A stretch of 64,000 bases of DNA from Bacillus cereus group sp. RP43 (lineage in GTDB: Bacteria; Bacillota; Bacilli; Bacillales; Bacillaceae_G): assembly GCF_040459645.1 (NCBI RefSeq), contig NZ_JARVHQ010000001.1:4650001-4714000 (forward strand), in the 5' to 3' direction. Position numbers and translations under genes: made by a program. Below are positions 37,014 to 45,771 of this stretch, in pieces. The notes below the pieces were generated by a model, which had not been told where the DNA came from, did no database searches, and was given only the letters and a program-made list of their open reading frames with translations. Each line of letters opens with the position of its first letter. The stretch's first letter is position 1.

Positions 37014-37268
37014 TTAATCACTACCTGTTATTAAAAGGTCATCCCTCACTGTTATTAATAGTTTTTGATCAGCGATAGCTTGTCCTTCTACCACTTCTAA
37101 TGATTCGATATAACCACTGATTCCCACTTTAATTTCCACTTGCTGCTTATCTATTGTTTCAATTAACGCTAATTTTTCCCACTCATATACGTAAGAACTT
37201 TCAGTAACAAATAATTTCTCTACTTTCCCGTAACAAGGACTATACACGCCTTCTATAACCGTCTTCAC
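37014..37268 (-). CDS. Stand-alone lipoyl/biotinyl-like barrel protein
   Basis: This 84-residue protein has the half-barrel pattern of biotinyl/lipoyl carriers (VYSPCYGKVEKLFVTESSYVYEWEKLALIET, then ISGYIESLEVVEGQAI). The turn that normally carries the modified Lys (AMKM or ETDKA) here reads ETIDKQ, so carrier function is doubtful. It may be a non-modified relative. GAGGAGG precedes ATG 37268. It is divergent from the RocR-like gene and in the same direction as the permease gene. Confidence 0.65.
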   Translation of the reverse strand: MKTVIEGVYSPCYGKVEKLFVTESSYVYEWEKLALIETIDKQQVEIKVGISGYIESLEVVEGQAIADQKLLITVRDDLLITGSD

Positions 37269-37313
37269 TTTATAAATTCCTCCTCTTAATTAATTTGCAC
37301 TGAAATGTCACAT

Positions 37314-37323
37314 ACCCTATGAA
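37314..37323 (-). promoter_or_regulatory. Inverted-repeat arm 1 (ACCCTATGAA)
   Basis: Exact inverted copy of the sequence at 37539-37548. It lies 46 bp upstream of the lipoyl-like gene on its own strand, a position suited to a regulator site. Confidence 0.35.
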
Positions 37324-37538
37324 AAGTTCTAATTCACCCACTCCTTCCATTTAAAGATTTCAATTATTATTTATGCAAGATACGTACCAACCTCAATATC
37401 TATATAAAAATTAAGATTTCGTACAAAAAAATCTACATAACCGCAAAATTTTTCTATCGTTTAAAAAGTTTTAAAAGAAAATAGCAAAAAAATTTTGCGA
37501 TTTTATGAGAATTTTAATAAAATTATAAAAAGTCAGTC

Positions 37539-37548
37539 TTCATAGGGT
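37539..37548 (+). promoter_or_regulatory. Inverted-repeat arm 2 (TTCATAGGGT)
   Basis: Pairs exactly with 37314-37323. It lies 22 bp upstream of the RocR-like gene, so each divergent gene carries one copy in the same orientation relative to itself. Confidence 0.35.
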
Positions 37549-37569
37549 GAAACGAGGAGAAGATGATAC

Positions 37570-38973
37570 ATGCATACAGAAGAAATTAATTTTAAACAAA
37601 TTATTGAAATGAATGCGCTATATGAAGCTTTACTCAATGAACTCGATATCGGGATTCATATTATTAATGAGGAAAGTAAAACGATTATCTATAACCGTAA
37701 AATGATGGAAATTGAATCAATGGACCGCTTAGATGTGCTATATAAAAGTCCTTTAGAGGTATTTGCATTTGAAGAAAATAAAAATAGTACTCTTATAGAG
37801 GCATTAAAATTTGGAAAAACAAAAAAAAATATAAAACAAACGTATTTTAACAATAAAGGGCAAGAAATTACGACGATTAATGATACTTTCCCTATAATAG
37901 AAAATGGAAAAATTAAAGGCGCTATTGAAATTTCAAAAGAGATTAGTCATTTAAAGCAAACAATGAAAACAAACCTTTCTCGCAAACAAAATACTAAGTT
38001 TACCTTTGATCACATAATTGGTGATTCTAAAGCGATTCAATCTGTCATTACAGAAGCAAGAAGGGTAATACGTACGCCCTCCTCCATACTTATCATCGGA
38101 GAAACAGGGACTGGTAAAGAGCTATTTGCGCAAAGCATCCATAATGAAAGCCAGCGCTCAACAAAACCATTTATTTCGCAAAACTGTGCCGCTATACCAG
38201 AAACCTTAATGGAAAGTTTACTATTTGGTACAAATCGAGGTGCTTTTACAGGAGCAATAGATAAACCTGGTTTATTTGAAGAAGCAAACGGTGGGACCTT
38301 GTTATTAGATGAGATCAACTCATTAAGTCCAACACTTCAAGCTAAATTGCTGCGGGCTATACAAGAAAAAACAATACGAAGAATTGGAGGCACACAAGAA
38401 AAAGAAATTGATGTTCGTATTATAGCAACTATTAATGAAGATCCTCTTGAAGCCATAGCACACAATCGATTAAGACAAGACTTATATTACCGATTAAGCG
38501 TTGTTACTTTATGTCTTCCACCTTTACGGGAACGAAAAGAAGATATTGCATATCTTGTTCAACACTTTATTGAAAAATACAATATCCAATTTGATCTTAG
38601 CGTAAAAGATGTAGATTTAAACGTAAATAACTTCTTCTATAAATACGAGTGGCCTGGTAATGTGAGAGAACTAGAACATATAATTGAAGGATCCATGAAC
38701 TTAATAGAAAATGAAGATATCATTACAGCGTTCCATATGCCAACGCACTTTCGCGAACTAGCAAAAAAGGAACTCAATATGCAGACTCCGCTAACTAGTC
38801 ATAATACTGATACGCCACAAACTTTAAAACATATAATCGAAGAAATGGAAAAGAAATATATCCATCAAATTCTTAAAGAAAATAAAGGTAATATCTCACA
38901 AGCCGCAAAATTTTTAGGATTGAGCAGACAAAACTTACAATATCGAATTAAAAAATTGCATTTACACATATGA
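37570..38973 (+). CDS. Sigma-54-dependent activator, RocR-like
   Basis: 467 residues in three parts: a PAS-type sensor (~10-125; ELDIGIHIINEESKTIIYN, NNKGQEITTIN), an AAA+ domain (~145-385) with Walker A GETGTGKE, the sigma-54 contact loop GAFTGA and Walker B LLLDEINSL, and a C-terminal Fis-type HTH (NISQAAKFLGLSRQNLQYRI). The sensor strongly resembles RocR, the activator of arginine/ornithine catabolism. Nearby permease and M20 deacylase genes fit amino-acid use. I found no good -24/-12 promoter in the local upstream regions. Confidence 0.9.
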   Translation: MHTEEINFKQIIEMNALYEALLNELDIGIHIINEESKTIIYNRKMMEIESMDRLDVLYKSPLEVFAFEENKNSTLIEALKFGKTKKNIKQTYFNNKGQEITTINDTFPIIENGKIKGAIEISKEISHLKQTMKTNLSRKQNTKFTFDHIIGDSKAIQSVITEARRVIRTPSSILIIGETGTGKELFAQSIHNESQRSTKPFISQNCAAIPETLMESLLFGTNRGAFTGAIDKPGLFEEANGGTLLLDEINSLSPTLQAKLLRAIQEKTIRRIGGTQEKEIDVRIIATINEDPLEAIAHNRLRQDLYYRLSVVTLCLPPLRERKEDIAYLVQHFIEKYNIQFDLSVKDVDLNVNNFFYKYEWPGNVRELEHIIEGSMNLIENEDIITAFHMPTHFRELAKKELNMQTPLTSHNTDTPQTLKHIIEEMEKKYIHQILKENKGNISQAAKFLGLSRQNLQYRIKKLHLHI

Positions 38974-39055
38974 AATGAATCTTTCTCCAAGTGCAATTTT
39001 TTTTGGAAGAATATGTTACAATATACATGTAACATGCTAGAAAGGGGCTATATAT

Positions 39056-39259
39056 ATGAGTAGTGATAAAAAATTAAATTTATTAAAATACTTATACCTT
39101 CTCCCCGCCGTTCTATGTATGATGTTATTCATTAATGCTGATATGAATAGCTTTCCTCATGCAAAGCTCTTAGGCACAATTAGCGGCTCCTTTGCAGCTA
39201 TTATGCTTGCTGCTTTTTGGAATTTAAAGCTACGTATAAAAAGAGAAAAATCTTCTTAA
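39056..39259 (+). CDS. Small two-span membrane protein
   Basis: 67 residues with two hydrophobic segments (LYLLPAVLCMMLFINA and ISGSFAAIMLAAFWNL) and charged ends. A GAAAGGGGC ribosome binding site lies before ATG 39056, and a terminator follows. I do not recognise the family. Confidence 0.7.
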   Translation: MSSDKKLNLLKYLYLLPAVLCMMLFINADMNSFPHAKLLGTISGSFAAIMLAAFWNLKLRIKREKSS

Positions 39260-39285
39260 ACGAACAAAGTTAATTATCATATTCA

Positions 39286-39318
39286 AACACGAGACGTTTA
39301 CAGATCTCGTGTTTTTTT
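39286..39318 (+). terminator. Terminator of the 67-aa membrane protein gene
   Basis: ACACGAGA and TCTCGTGT with T7. Confidence 0.85.
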
Positions 39319-39480
39319 ATATTCCCTCCATCTCAAGATTTTGAAATTTAATTTAAAATTGATTATATACAGAATAAATGCTCTTTGACAAAACCGACAA
39401 TTTTCGACATTTTGTATTCATTATATTTGTTATCATGTAAGTTCTAAATCTGACATTTCAATATCTAGGAGGACTAATTT

Positions 39481-40122
39481 GTGTATAAAAAAATTTTACT
39501 TACATTAGCATGTAGTTCATTAATTTTCGGGTTAGCGGCTTGCGGATCAAATGAACAAACAAATAATAGTGTGCAAACAAAAGAAAAAGAACAAGCTCCA
39601 CAAGATACGACAAAAGAAAAACAAAAAGAATCAAAAACAGAATCCGCTAAGGGAACTCGTTCTAATCCAATTAACTTTAATGAAACTGCTACTGTTAATG
39701 ATGTTATCTTCAATAGTGAAGACGGCAAATTTGAAAAATTCAAGACTAAAGTTGAATTATCTATTTTAGAAGTAATTCGTGGCGATCAAGCCCTTGAAAT
39801 ATTAAAAAAGGAAAATCAATTTAACGAAGCTGCTCCAGAAGGAAAAGAATGGGTTCTAGTGAAAATCAAAGGTAAAGTTACTGATGCTGAAACACAAGAT
39901 CACGAATATGATTTATTCGGATCGAATTTCAAGCTTGTTTCAAATGATGGACATGTTTACAATAATGACCAGTACGCTGTAACACCAAATGAACTACATC
40001 AAAAACTTTATAAAGGCGCTGAAGGGGAAGGTTACATCTCTCAATTGGTTAACACTGGTGACGATTTTAAAATTCAATTCGAAACTCATGAAAGTAAAAA
40101 AGTTTTCTTTAACTCTAAATAA
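39481..40122 (+). CDS. Lipoprotein with DUF4352-like domain
   Basis: 213 residues starting with a lipoprotein signal (YKKILLTLACSSLIFGLAACGSNE; lipobox LAAC, lipidated Cys ~21). A Lys/Gln/Glu-rich linker follows (~25-60). The beta-rich C-terminal domain starting at TRSNPINFNETATVND and containing GKEWVLVKIKGKV is of DUF4352/telomeric-repeat-binding-like extracellular type. The start is GTG 39481 after AGGAGG. Function is unknown. It is followed 24 bp later by a membrane-protein gene, probably co-transcribed. Confidence 0.82.
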   Translation: MYKKILLTLACSSLIFGLAACGSNEQTNNSVQTKEKEQAPQDTTKEKQKESKTESAKGTRSNPINFNETATVNDVIFNSEDGKFEKFKTKVELSILEVIRGDQALEILKKENQFNEAAPEGKEWVLVKIKGKVTDAETQDHEYDLFGSNFKLVSNDGHVYNNDQYAVTPNELHQKLYKGAEGEGYISQLVNTGDDFKIQFETHESKKVFFNSK

Positions 40123-40146
40123 AATATATTCTAAAAGGTGGTTACT

Positions 40147-40491
40147 ATGAAAAGAACAGCAGAGTTTGTATTAGGATTAATCGGTGGTATATTCGGGATT
40201 TTATGTGCATTCATCGCTTTATTTATCGGAGGTGTAGGAGCAGCAGTTGAAGCTGACGGAGCTAATCAAATTATTGGATTAGGCTGGGCTGCTGTAGCTC
40301 TTTCAATATTGGGGATTGTTGGATGTGTTATGGTTAAGAGCAAAGCTAAAGTAGGTGGCATTATGATGACTATCGCTGCCATTGGTGGATTTATTTGTAT
40401 TTCTATTGTTTACTTATTACCAGGTGTTTTATTATTAATCGGAGGATTAATGGGGATTTTCCGAAAAGATAAGACTACTGCATCAGCATAA
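40147..40491 (+). CDS. DUF4064-type small membrane protein
   Basis: The 114-residue protein has four hydrophobic, glycine-rich segments (EFVLGLIGGIFGILCAFIAL ... YLLPGVLLLIGGLMGIF) and a short charged tail, the DUF4064 pattern. ATG 40147 has AAAGGTGG at ideal spacing; an ATG three codons upstream lies within that ribosome binding site. It is likely co-expressed with the preceding lipoprotein gene. Confidence 0.78.
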   Translation: MKRTAEFVLGLIGGIFGILCAFIALFIGGVGAAVEADGANQIIGLGWAAVALSILGIVGCVMVKSKAKVGGIMMTIAAIGGFICISIVYLLPGVLLLIGGLMGIFRKDKTTASA

Positions 40492-40497
40492 AAGAAG

Positions 40498-40519
40498 AAG
40501 CACTCAAATGAGTGCTTTG
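40498..40519 (+). terminator. Terminator of lipoprotein-membrane pair
   Basis: AAGCACTC and GAGTGCTT with a short AAAT loop; the T tract is broken. Confidence 0.65.
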
Positions 40520-40537
40520 TTCTTATCCATATCTTTT

Positions 40538-41275
40538 CTAAAACTCAACATTCTCCAAATACAATCCACTCGCCTCAGCAAGGCAATTAATTTGATTTCT
40601 CTGCTTATCCTCTAAAATTTGCGGAATTGCTTCTGCATCTAATTGCCCTAATCCAACTTCAATTAATGCTCCAACAATTTTTCGCACCATGTTATGAAGG
40701 AATCCATTACCACTTATTCTAATTTGTACAAATCCTGATTCTTCGGAAACCTCAAGCGTATATACTTCTCGGACCATAGACTTTTTCTTAGACTTCGCAT
40801 TCGAAAAAGCAGTAAAGTCATGAGAACCAACTAAATGTTTCGCAGCTTCTTTCATGCTTTTCACATTTAATTGTTTATTAACGTGCATGCTATATTTACG
40901 CATAAATGGGTGCGTATGCTCTTCATTCCAAATTTTATATAAATATGTTTTCGCCTTAGAATTGTAACGAGCATGAAAGCGGTCTGAAACTTCTTCTACA
41001 CTCGTAATACTAATATCATTTGGTAAATATTGATTTAAATATTTTTTCACTTTATGTTCTACTAACTTCTCATCACTTTTAAAGTTAGCTACTTGATTTA
41101 AAGCGTGTACACCAGCATCCGTTCTACTACAGCCGACAATCTCAATTTCTTTCCCGACCATTTCAGATATTATGCTTTCGATTTTTCCTTGAATCGTATT
41201 GTCATTGTTACCAAGACGTTGCCACCCTTTATATCGTGCACCGTCATACTGAATTGTTAATTTATAATTGTTCAT
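40538..41275 (-). CDS. truA: tRNA pseudouridine synthase A
   Basis: This 245-residue enzyme modifies U38-40 of tRNA anticodon arms. The catalytic Asp is in VGCSRTDAGVHALNQVANF; RFHARYNSKAKTYLYKIW and GNGFLHNMVRKIVGAL are the other TruA motifs. It is here outside the ribosomal-protein cluster, so it may be a second copy in the genome (two truA-like genes are usual in B. cereus). ATG 41275 follows AAGGAGAA. Confidence 0.93.
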   Translation of the reverse strand: MNNYKLTIQYDGARYKGWQRLGNNDNTIQGKIESIISEMVGKEIEIVGCSRTDAGVHALNQVANFKSDEKLVEHKVKKYLNQYLPNDISITSVEEVSDRFHARYNSKAKTYLYKIWNEEHTHPFMRKYSMHVNKQLNVKSMKEAAKHLVGSHDFTAFSNAKSKKKSMVREVYTLEVSEESGFVQIRISGNGFLHNMVRKIVGALIEVGLGQLDAEAIPQILEDKQRNQINCLAEASGLYLENVEF

Positions 41276-41311
41276 TGTATTCTCCTTGCCTTTAATAGGC
41301 TAAAAATATAA

Positions 41312-41340
41312 TCCCTCATACAGCTTTGCCATATGAGGGA
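41312..41340 (-). terminator. Terminator of the SH3-like protein gene
   Basis: TCCCTCATA and TATGAGGGA arms; on the minus strand a T-rich tract follows. Confidence 0.65.
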
Positions 41341-41390
41341 ACTATAACATATTGTTACTTCATTCCAAAAGGAATACAGTAATCTATTTA

Positions 41391-42284
41391 CTAGTTTCTA
41401 TTCGTACGAATCCAAGTATCTCCTAAATAAGTTCGAATCTTTAACCACCCAAATGACGTTGTAGATTCTTCAACTACAAATACCGTTTGTGGTGTAAAAC
41501 TTCCAATCGCTCTACCTAAAGGTTGATCAAATGCTGTAAAGACATTTGGTACATAGTAATAAGACCCTTGTGGTGCAATCCATTTTTCTCCAACATCAGC
41601 CTTGATTTTCTTCCAACCATTTTCTCCTTGTTGAAGTACTCTTACAGATTGAGCTGAAAATTTCACACCGTGATGCATGTACTTAGGTTCATTGTATCCA
41701 TAAAAATCACGATTAATATGTTCCACGTGTGGATAACGAACAATCCACTTTGCTCCTAAATACGTATTAATTAAAGACCAACCGTTTTCTTTTGTCTGCA
41801 AAATATTAACTGTTTGTGGAGCGAACCAAACATCTGGGTTTTTAGCTTCCGGGCTACTGTATGCTGCGAAATTCTGCTGCATTATTTGCGGCATTCCATT
41901 TACACTTGTCCACTTCTGCCCCAAATATGTATCAATTAGAATCTCACCTCTCAGTGTACCATCACGTGCAATAACAGTTTGAGGACCAAATACGTGCTTC
42001 GCACTGTCCATATTAATCCAATCAAAAGCTTCAAAAGTCCGATTAATTTCTACTTGAGCACCCTCAGGAGCAATAAATCCTCCACTAAACCTCCACCATC
42101 CACTAGGATGTCGATTTGTAACATAAACTCTTTCTCCTGGCTGAAGTTCTTTTTTCACAGGTGAATTAAAACTGCGGCTTTCATACACTTTTAATGTTTT
42201 TGTTGTTTCATACGATTCCGCATACGCAGAAGTTGCGAATAAAGAAACGATTCCAAAAACAAATAATGCCAACCATTTTTTCAT
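41391..42284 (-). CDS. Secreted SH3-like repeat (GW-type) protein
   Basis: 297 residues. A signal peptide (KKWLALFVFGIVSLFATSAYAES, cleavage after AYA) is followed by about four related repeats of ~65 residues, each ending GxxWIxx/GxKWTxV (LGQKWTSV, LGAKWIVR, VGEKWIAP, LGDTWIRT). This GW/SH3 pattern binds cell-wall polymers. No enzymatic domain is present. The start at ATG 42284 follows AAGGGAGAAG; upstream codons to 42335 are rejected. Confidence 0.82.
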   Translation of the reverse strand: MKKWLALFVFGIVSLFATSAYAESYETTKTLKVYESRSFNSPVKKELQPGERVYVTNRHPSGWWRFSGGFIAPEGAQVEINRTFEAFDWINMDSAKHVFGPQTVIARDGTLRGEILIDTYLGQKWTSVNGMPQIMQQNFAAYSSPEAKNPDVWFAPQTVNILQTKENGWSLINTYLGAKWIVRYPHVEHINRDFYGYNEPKYMHHGVKFSAQSVRVLQQGENGWKKIKADVGEKWIAPQGSYYYVPNVFTAFDQPLGRAIGSFTPQTVFVVEESTTSFGWLKIRTYLGDTWIRTNRN

Positions 42285-42505
42285 AAATCTTCTCCCTTTT
42301 AGCTTATTTTCTATAGCAAAATCGCTATAATACATACATATTGTAATTTATTAAAGCGTAGTGGTCTATACAATCTTAATACTGTATATTTTTACAAACT
42401 CATTTCGAATTTAGAAAGAAAAACTCATATACTCTCTACAGAAAATATGTATATTGATTATGTAACGTGATAAGTAATTACCTTGAATCTAGCTGCTAAT
42501 ATAAC

Positions 42506-42543
42506 AAAAAATGTTGATGCAGTTAACTACATCAACATTTTTA
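42506..42543 (-). terminator. Terminator of rlmD
   Basis: AAATGTTGATG and CATCAACATTT form the stem; T-rich on the minus strand. Confidence 0.8.
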
Positions 42544-42550
42544 CTCCTTC

Positions 42551-43930
42551 TTATTTCAACTTTAATCTAACTACATTCTCCACATGAGCTGTATGTGGGA
42601 ACATATCAACTGGTTGTACATATTCCACTTCATAACTCTTCATTAATGCGTTCACATCACGTGCTAACGATGATGGGTTACAAGATACGTAAACAACTTG
42701 TTTCGGTTTCACTTTTAAAATCGTTTCAAGTAATTTATCATCGCAACCTGTACGCGGTGGATCGACAACAATGACATCTGGACGCCATCCTTCTTTTACC
42801 CACTTTGGTAACCATTGTTCCGCTTTACCAGCTTCATACTTTGTATTTGTGAATCCGTGGCGTTTTGCATTTTTCTTTGCGTCTTCGATCGCTTCTGGAA
42901 TTACATCCATACCACGTACTTCTGCTGCATCATTCGCAAGCCAAAGTCCAATGGTACCGACACCGCAATATGCATCCACAATCTTCTCGTTTCCTGTTAA
43001 AGCAGCTGCTTTTTTCGCTTCATCGTATAAAACAACCGTTTGTTCTGGATTTAGTTGGAAGAATGCGCGTGCTGATAACTCAAATGATAAATCACCTAGT
43101 GTTTCTTGAATTACTTCTTTTCCAGCTAATTTAAATGTTTTATCACCGAAAATAACAGATGTTTTACGCCAGTTTACGTTTTGCATAATTGATTTAACAC
43201 TTGGCATCTGTTTTTGTACTTCTGCGATAAATTGATCTTTATTTGGTAATTCTTCTTTTGTTGTAATAAGTGTGACTTGTACTTCCCCTGTTTGAACTGC
43301 AGTACGTGTCACAATTGTACGTACTAAACCTTTTTGTTTTTTCTCATTGTAAATAGAAACATTTAACTTTTCTAATATACGTCTTACAACTTTTGTCGCT
43401 TCATTCGTTGCTTTATGTTGAATTATGCAATGAGAAATATCAATTAACTGATGTGAGTTTTGCTTATATAACCCTGTAATAACCTTTTCGTCTTTACGCC
43501 CCACTTGCAATTGACTTTTATTACGATAATGCCATGGATTTTCCATACCAAGCGTCGGGCGAATTTTCTCTTCTAGATTGTCATTCATATACTTCTCGAA
43601 TGCTTGTACAACGATATCACGCTTTTGATTTAATTGTTCTTTATAATCTAAGTGCTGCAATTGACAGCCACCACACTCCTCATATACTGAACATGGTGCT
43701 TTCACACGATGTGGTGATGATTTACGAACTTTTTTCACTTTCGCTTCAGCGAAGCCACGCTGAATTTTCGTTGCTTCAGCAACAACTTCTTCTCCTGGTA
43801 ATGCCCCTGGAATGAAAACAACTTGTCTCTTAAAATAACCAACGCCTTCTCCGTTAATCCCAAGACGTTTAATTGTCACAGGAAACGTTTGACCAACTTC
43901 CAACTTACTCTCTTGTTGCTTTTGTATCAT
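42551..43930 (-). CDS. rlmD: 23S rRNA (uracil-5)-methyltransferase (RlmD/RlmCD type)
   Basis: 459 residues. The N-terminal TRAM domain ([18 protein letters not shown]) is followed by Fe-S cysteines ([14 protein letters not shown]) and a SAM-dependent methyltransferase core: [23 protein letters not shown] and the catalytic CxxNP motif [12 protein letters not shown]. The enzyme methylates C5 of uracil in 23S rRNA; B. subtilis uses one bifunctional enzyme (RlmCD). It starts 10 bases after the glycosylase stop, so they form an operon. Confidence 0.92.
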   Translation of the reverse strand: MIQKQQESKLEVGQTFPVTIKRLGINGEGVGYFKRQVVFIPGALPGEEVVAEATKIQRGFAEAKVKKVRKSSPHRVKAPCSVYEECGGCQLQHLDYKEQLNQKRDIVVQAFEKYMNDNLEEKIRPTLGMENPWHYRNKSQLQVGRKDEKVITGLYKQNSHQLIDISHCIIQHKATNEATKVVRRILEKLNVSIYNEKKQKGLVRTIVTRTAVQTGEVQVTLITTKEELPNKDQFIAEVQKQMPSVKSIMQNVNWRKTSVIFGDKTFKLAGKEVIQETLGDLSFELSARAFFQLNPEQTVVLYDEAKKAAALTGNEKIVDAYCGVGTIGLWLANDAAEVRGMDVIPEAIEDAKKNAKRHGFTNTKYEAGKAEQWLPKWVKEGWRPDVIVVDPPRTGCDDKLLETILKVKPKQVVYVSCNPSSLARDVNALMKSYEVEYVQPVDMFPHTAHVENVVRLKLK

Positions 43931-43940
43931 TATTACACCT

Positions 43941-44816
43941 CTACTCTATACTTTTCCATAAATATAACGCTGCATAACTGCAATATGGTTCACACTCTTG
44001 TTTCACTTTTTCTAAAAATGCATCATCAGGCTTATTATCTAATTGAAATATACCTTGAAGTGCACGCCTAATCCCGATATCTGCTTCCGGGAACATGTTT
44101 TTCCGGCCAAGCCCAAACATTAAAAAGTTTTGCACTGTCCATGCTCCAATACCCCTTATTGGTAACAATTGTGCCGATACTTCTTCTTCTGTTTCGTTTT
44201 CTATCCTTGCTAAATCTAATTTACCGCCTGCAATATGTTTTGCTAATCCTACTATATATTCGGCTTTTCGCTGACTAAACTTCTGCTCTCTCAATTCCTC
44301 TATTGAAATATTCGCTACTCTTTCTGGTGTTGGGAAAAAGAAAACGCCGTTCTTCTCTGTCCCATATCGTTTTACAAATTGATCGGTTAGCACCGTAGCA
44401 AATTTCAAATTTATTTGTTGATGAATAATACAACGAAGAAGACAAGCGAAATAATCAAATTCTAATATAATTGGAGTATAAGCATATGCTTCAAACAGTG
44501 GACGTAATGATGTGTTTAAAAAATGATCTTGTATATTTTGAAACGGTTCATTCCAGTGAAAAATGGACCTCATTCGTTTCATTACTTTCTCTTGATCTCC
44601 TGCCTGACTAGAAATCCAAAACTGTGGATTTTGAACAGTACCAATCCCTTGCAAACGAACAACAATTTGTTCTTCGTCTATAAAAAGCGGAACATAAATT
44701 ACTTTCTCGTCTAATTGAATGACGTTTAACGGGTCGAAAGATAAACGTTTTAGCACTTCTTCAAAATGGTACGGATATTCTAACGTAACATGTTCGCTCC
44801 ACATACGTTTCCCCAT
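43941..44816 (-). CDS. DNA-3-methyladenine glycosylase II (AlkA/YfjP type)
   Basis: 291 residues of the HhH-GPD superfamily. The hairpin-helix motif is [35 protein letters not shown], with catalytic Asp in the PEADIG segment. The N-terminal half is an AlkA_N-like domain. It removes alkylated purines. In B. subtilis yfjP lies next to yfjO (the rRNA methyltransferase), as here. Confidence 0.88.
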   Translation of the reverse strand: MGKRMWSEHVTLEYPYHFEEVLKRLSFDPLNVIQLDEKVIYVPLFIDEEQIVVRLQGIGTVQNPQFWISSQAGDQEKVMKRMRSIFHWNEPFQNIQDHFLNTSLRPLFEAYAYTPIILEFDYFACLLRCIIHQQINLKFATVLTDQFVKRYGTEKNGVFFFPTPERVANISIEELREQKFSQRKAEYIVGLAKHIAGGKLDLARIENETEEEVSAQLLPIRGIGAWTVQNFLMFGLGRKNMFPEADIGIRRALQGIFQLDNKPDDAFLEKVKQECEPYCSYAALYLWKSIE

Positions 44817-44844
44817 CCTTTTTACACATCATTATAGCATGAGA

Positions 44845-44872
44845 AAACCGCAAGCATACATGCTTACGGTTG
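44845..44872 (-). terminator. Terminator of pdaA
   Basis: AACCG..AAGCAT and ATGCTT..CGGTT form an imperfect stem overlapping the pdaA stop. Confidence 0.7.
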
Positions 44873-45646
44873 ATTGCTTTTTACTAAATCATCTAGGCTT
44901 TTAAAATGATACCCTTTCTCGCGCAAATCATCAATGATTTTCGCAAGTGCTTCTGCATTATCTTTTGATATTGCATGAAGTAACAAAACAGATCCTGGAT
45001 GAATCATAGTCATTACATTATTATGAGCGTATTGCCATCCTCTTTGCTGATCTACTTTCCAATCAAGAAATGCAAGCGACCAAAACACGTTATAATATCC
45101 CATTTCTTTCGTAAGAGCTAATGTTCTTTCGCTAAATACACCTCGCGGAGGGCGTACATATTTCACTTCTTTTTGCCCTGTTACTTTTTTAATCTCTTCC
45201 GTTACGCTCGTTAATTCTTCACGAAGTTTTGCATCATTTACTGTTGTAAAATCTGGATGACTCCAAGAATGATTACCAATAATATGTCCTTCATTTTTCA
45301 TTCTTAATAATAAATCTTTTTGTGTTTTTATATAATGTCCCGTCACAAAGAAAGTTGCTGGTACTTTTTTCTCCTTTAATACATCTAAAATCTTTCCTGT
45401 ATATCCATTTTCGTATCCATTATCAAATGTTAAATAAATATCTTTTTTCTTCGTATCTCCTAAATAAAACCCACCATTTTTTTGTAGTAATTCTGTATAT
45501 AGTTTCCCTGCATCTGGCACCGTTTCATTTTTAGGACGTGGGATTCCCCAGTTATGTGGTGTATTCGTATAAGCAAATGTTGAAACTGGAACAAGTGCCA
45601 TCATAATTGAAAAAATGAGACCTATATATAACCATTTATATTTCAT
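44864..45646 (-). CDS. pdaA: Delta-lactam-biosynthetic de-N-acetylase
   Basis: 260 residues. The N-terminal signal segment (YKWLYIGLIFSIMMALVPVSTFAY) is followed by the PdaA mark HNWGIPRPKNETVPDAG and a NodB-type polysaccharide deacetylase domain: TFDNGYENG (Asp metal ligand in the PdaA form), HSWSHPDF (metal His pair), RPPRGVFSERT. It makes muramic-delta-lactam in spore cortex, required for germination. Start ATG 45646 follows AAGGAGA. Confidence 0.93.
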   Translation of the reverse strand: MKYKWLYIGLIFSIMMALVPVSTFAYTNTPHNWGIPRPKNETVPDAGKLYTELLQKNGGFYLGDTKKKDIYLTFDNGYENGYTGKILDVLKEKKVPATFFVTGHYIKTQKDLLLRMKNEGHIIGNHSWSHPDFTTVNDAKLREELTSVTEEIKKVTGQKEVKYVRPPRGVFSERTLALTKEMGYYNVFWSLAFLDWKVDQQRGWQYAHNNVMTMIHPGSVLLLHAISKDNAEALAKIIDDLREKGYHFKSLDDLVKSNQP

Positions 45647-45734
45647 AAATAGTCTCCTTTCCATATATAATCGTACCTGTAGTTTCTGTTTCCCTGCTTT
45701 CTTTCATGCTGAACATGTTTTTCTATATGTACCA

Positions 45735-45768
45735 AAAAATGCACCTCGAATAATTCGAGATGCATTTC
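45735..45768 (-). terminator. Terminator of fumA
   Basis: AATGCA-CTCGAAT and ATTCGAG-TGCATT form a stem with one mismatch; T-rich on the minus strand. Confidence 0.8.
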
Positions 45769-45771
45769 TCT

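Noticed and set aside
37290..37320. Possible sigma-54 promoter (TGTGAC...GTGCA on the minus strand) before the lipoyl-like gene
   Set aside because: Spacing between the GG-like and GC elements is one base too long and the -24 GG is missing.
42771..43134. Plus-strand frames of up to 112 codons inside rlmD
   Set aside because: Antisense shadows of a well-conserved enzyme; no start signals of their own.
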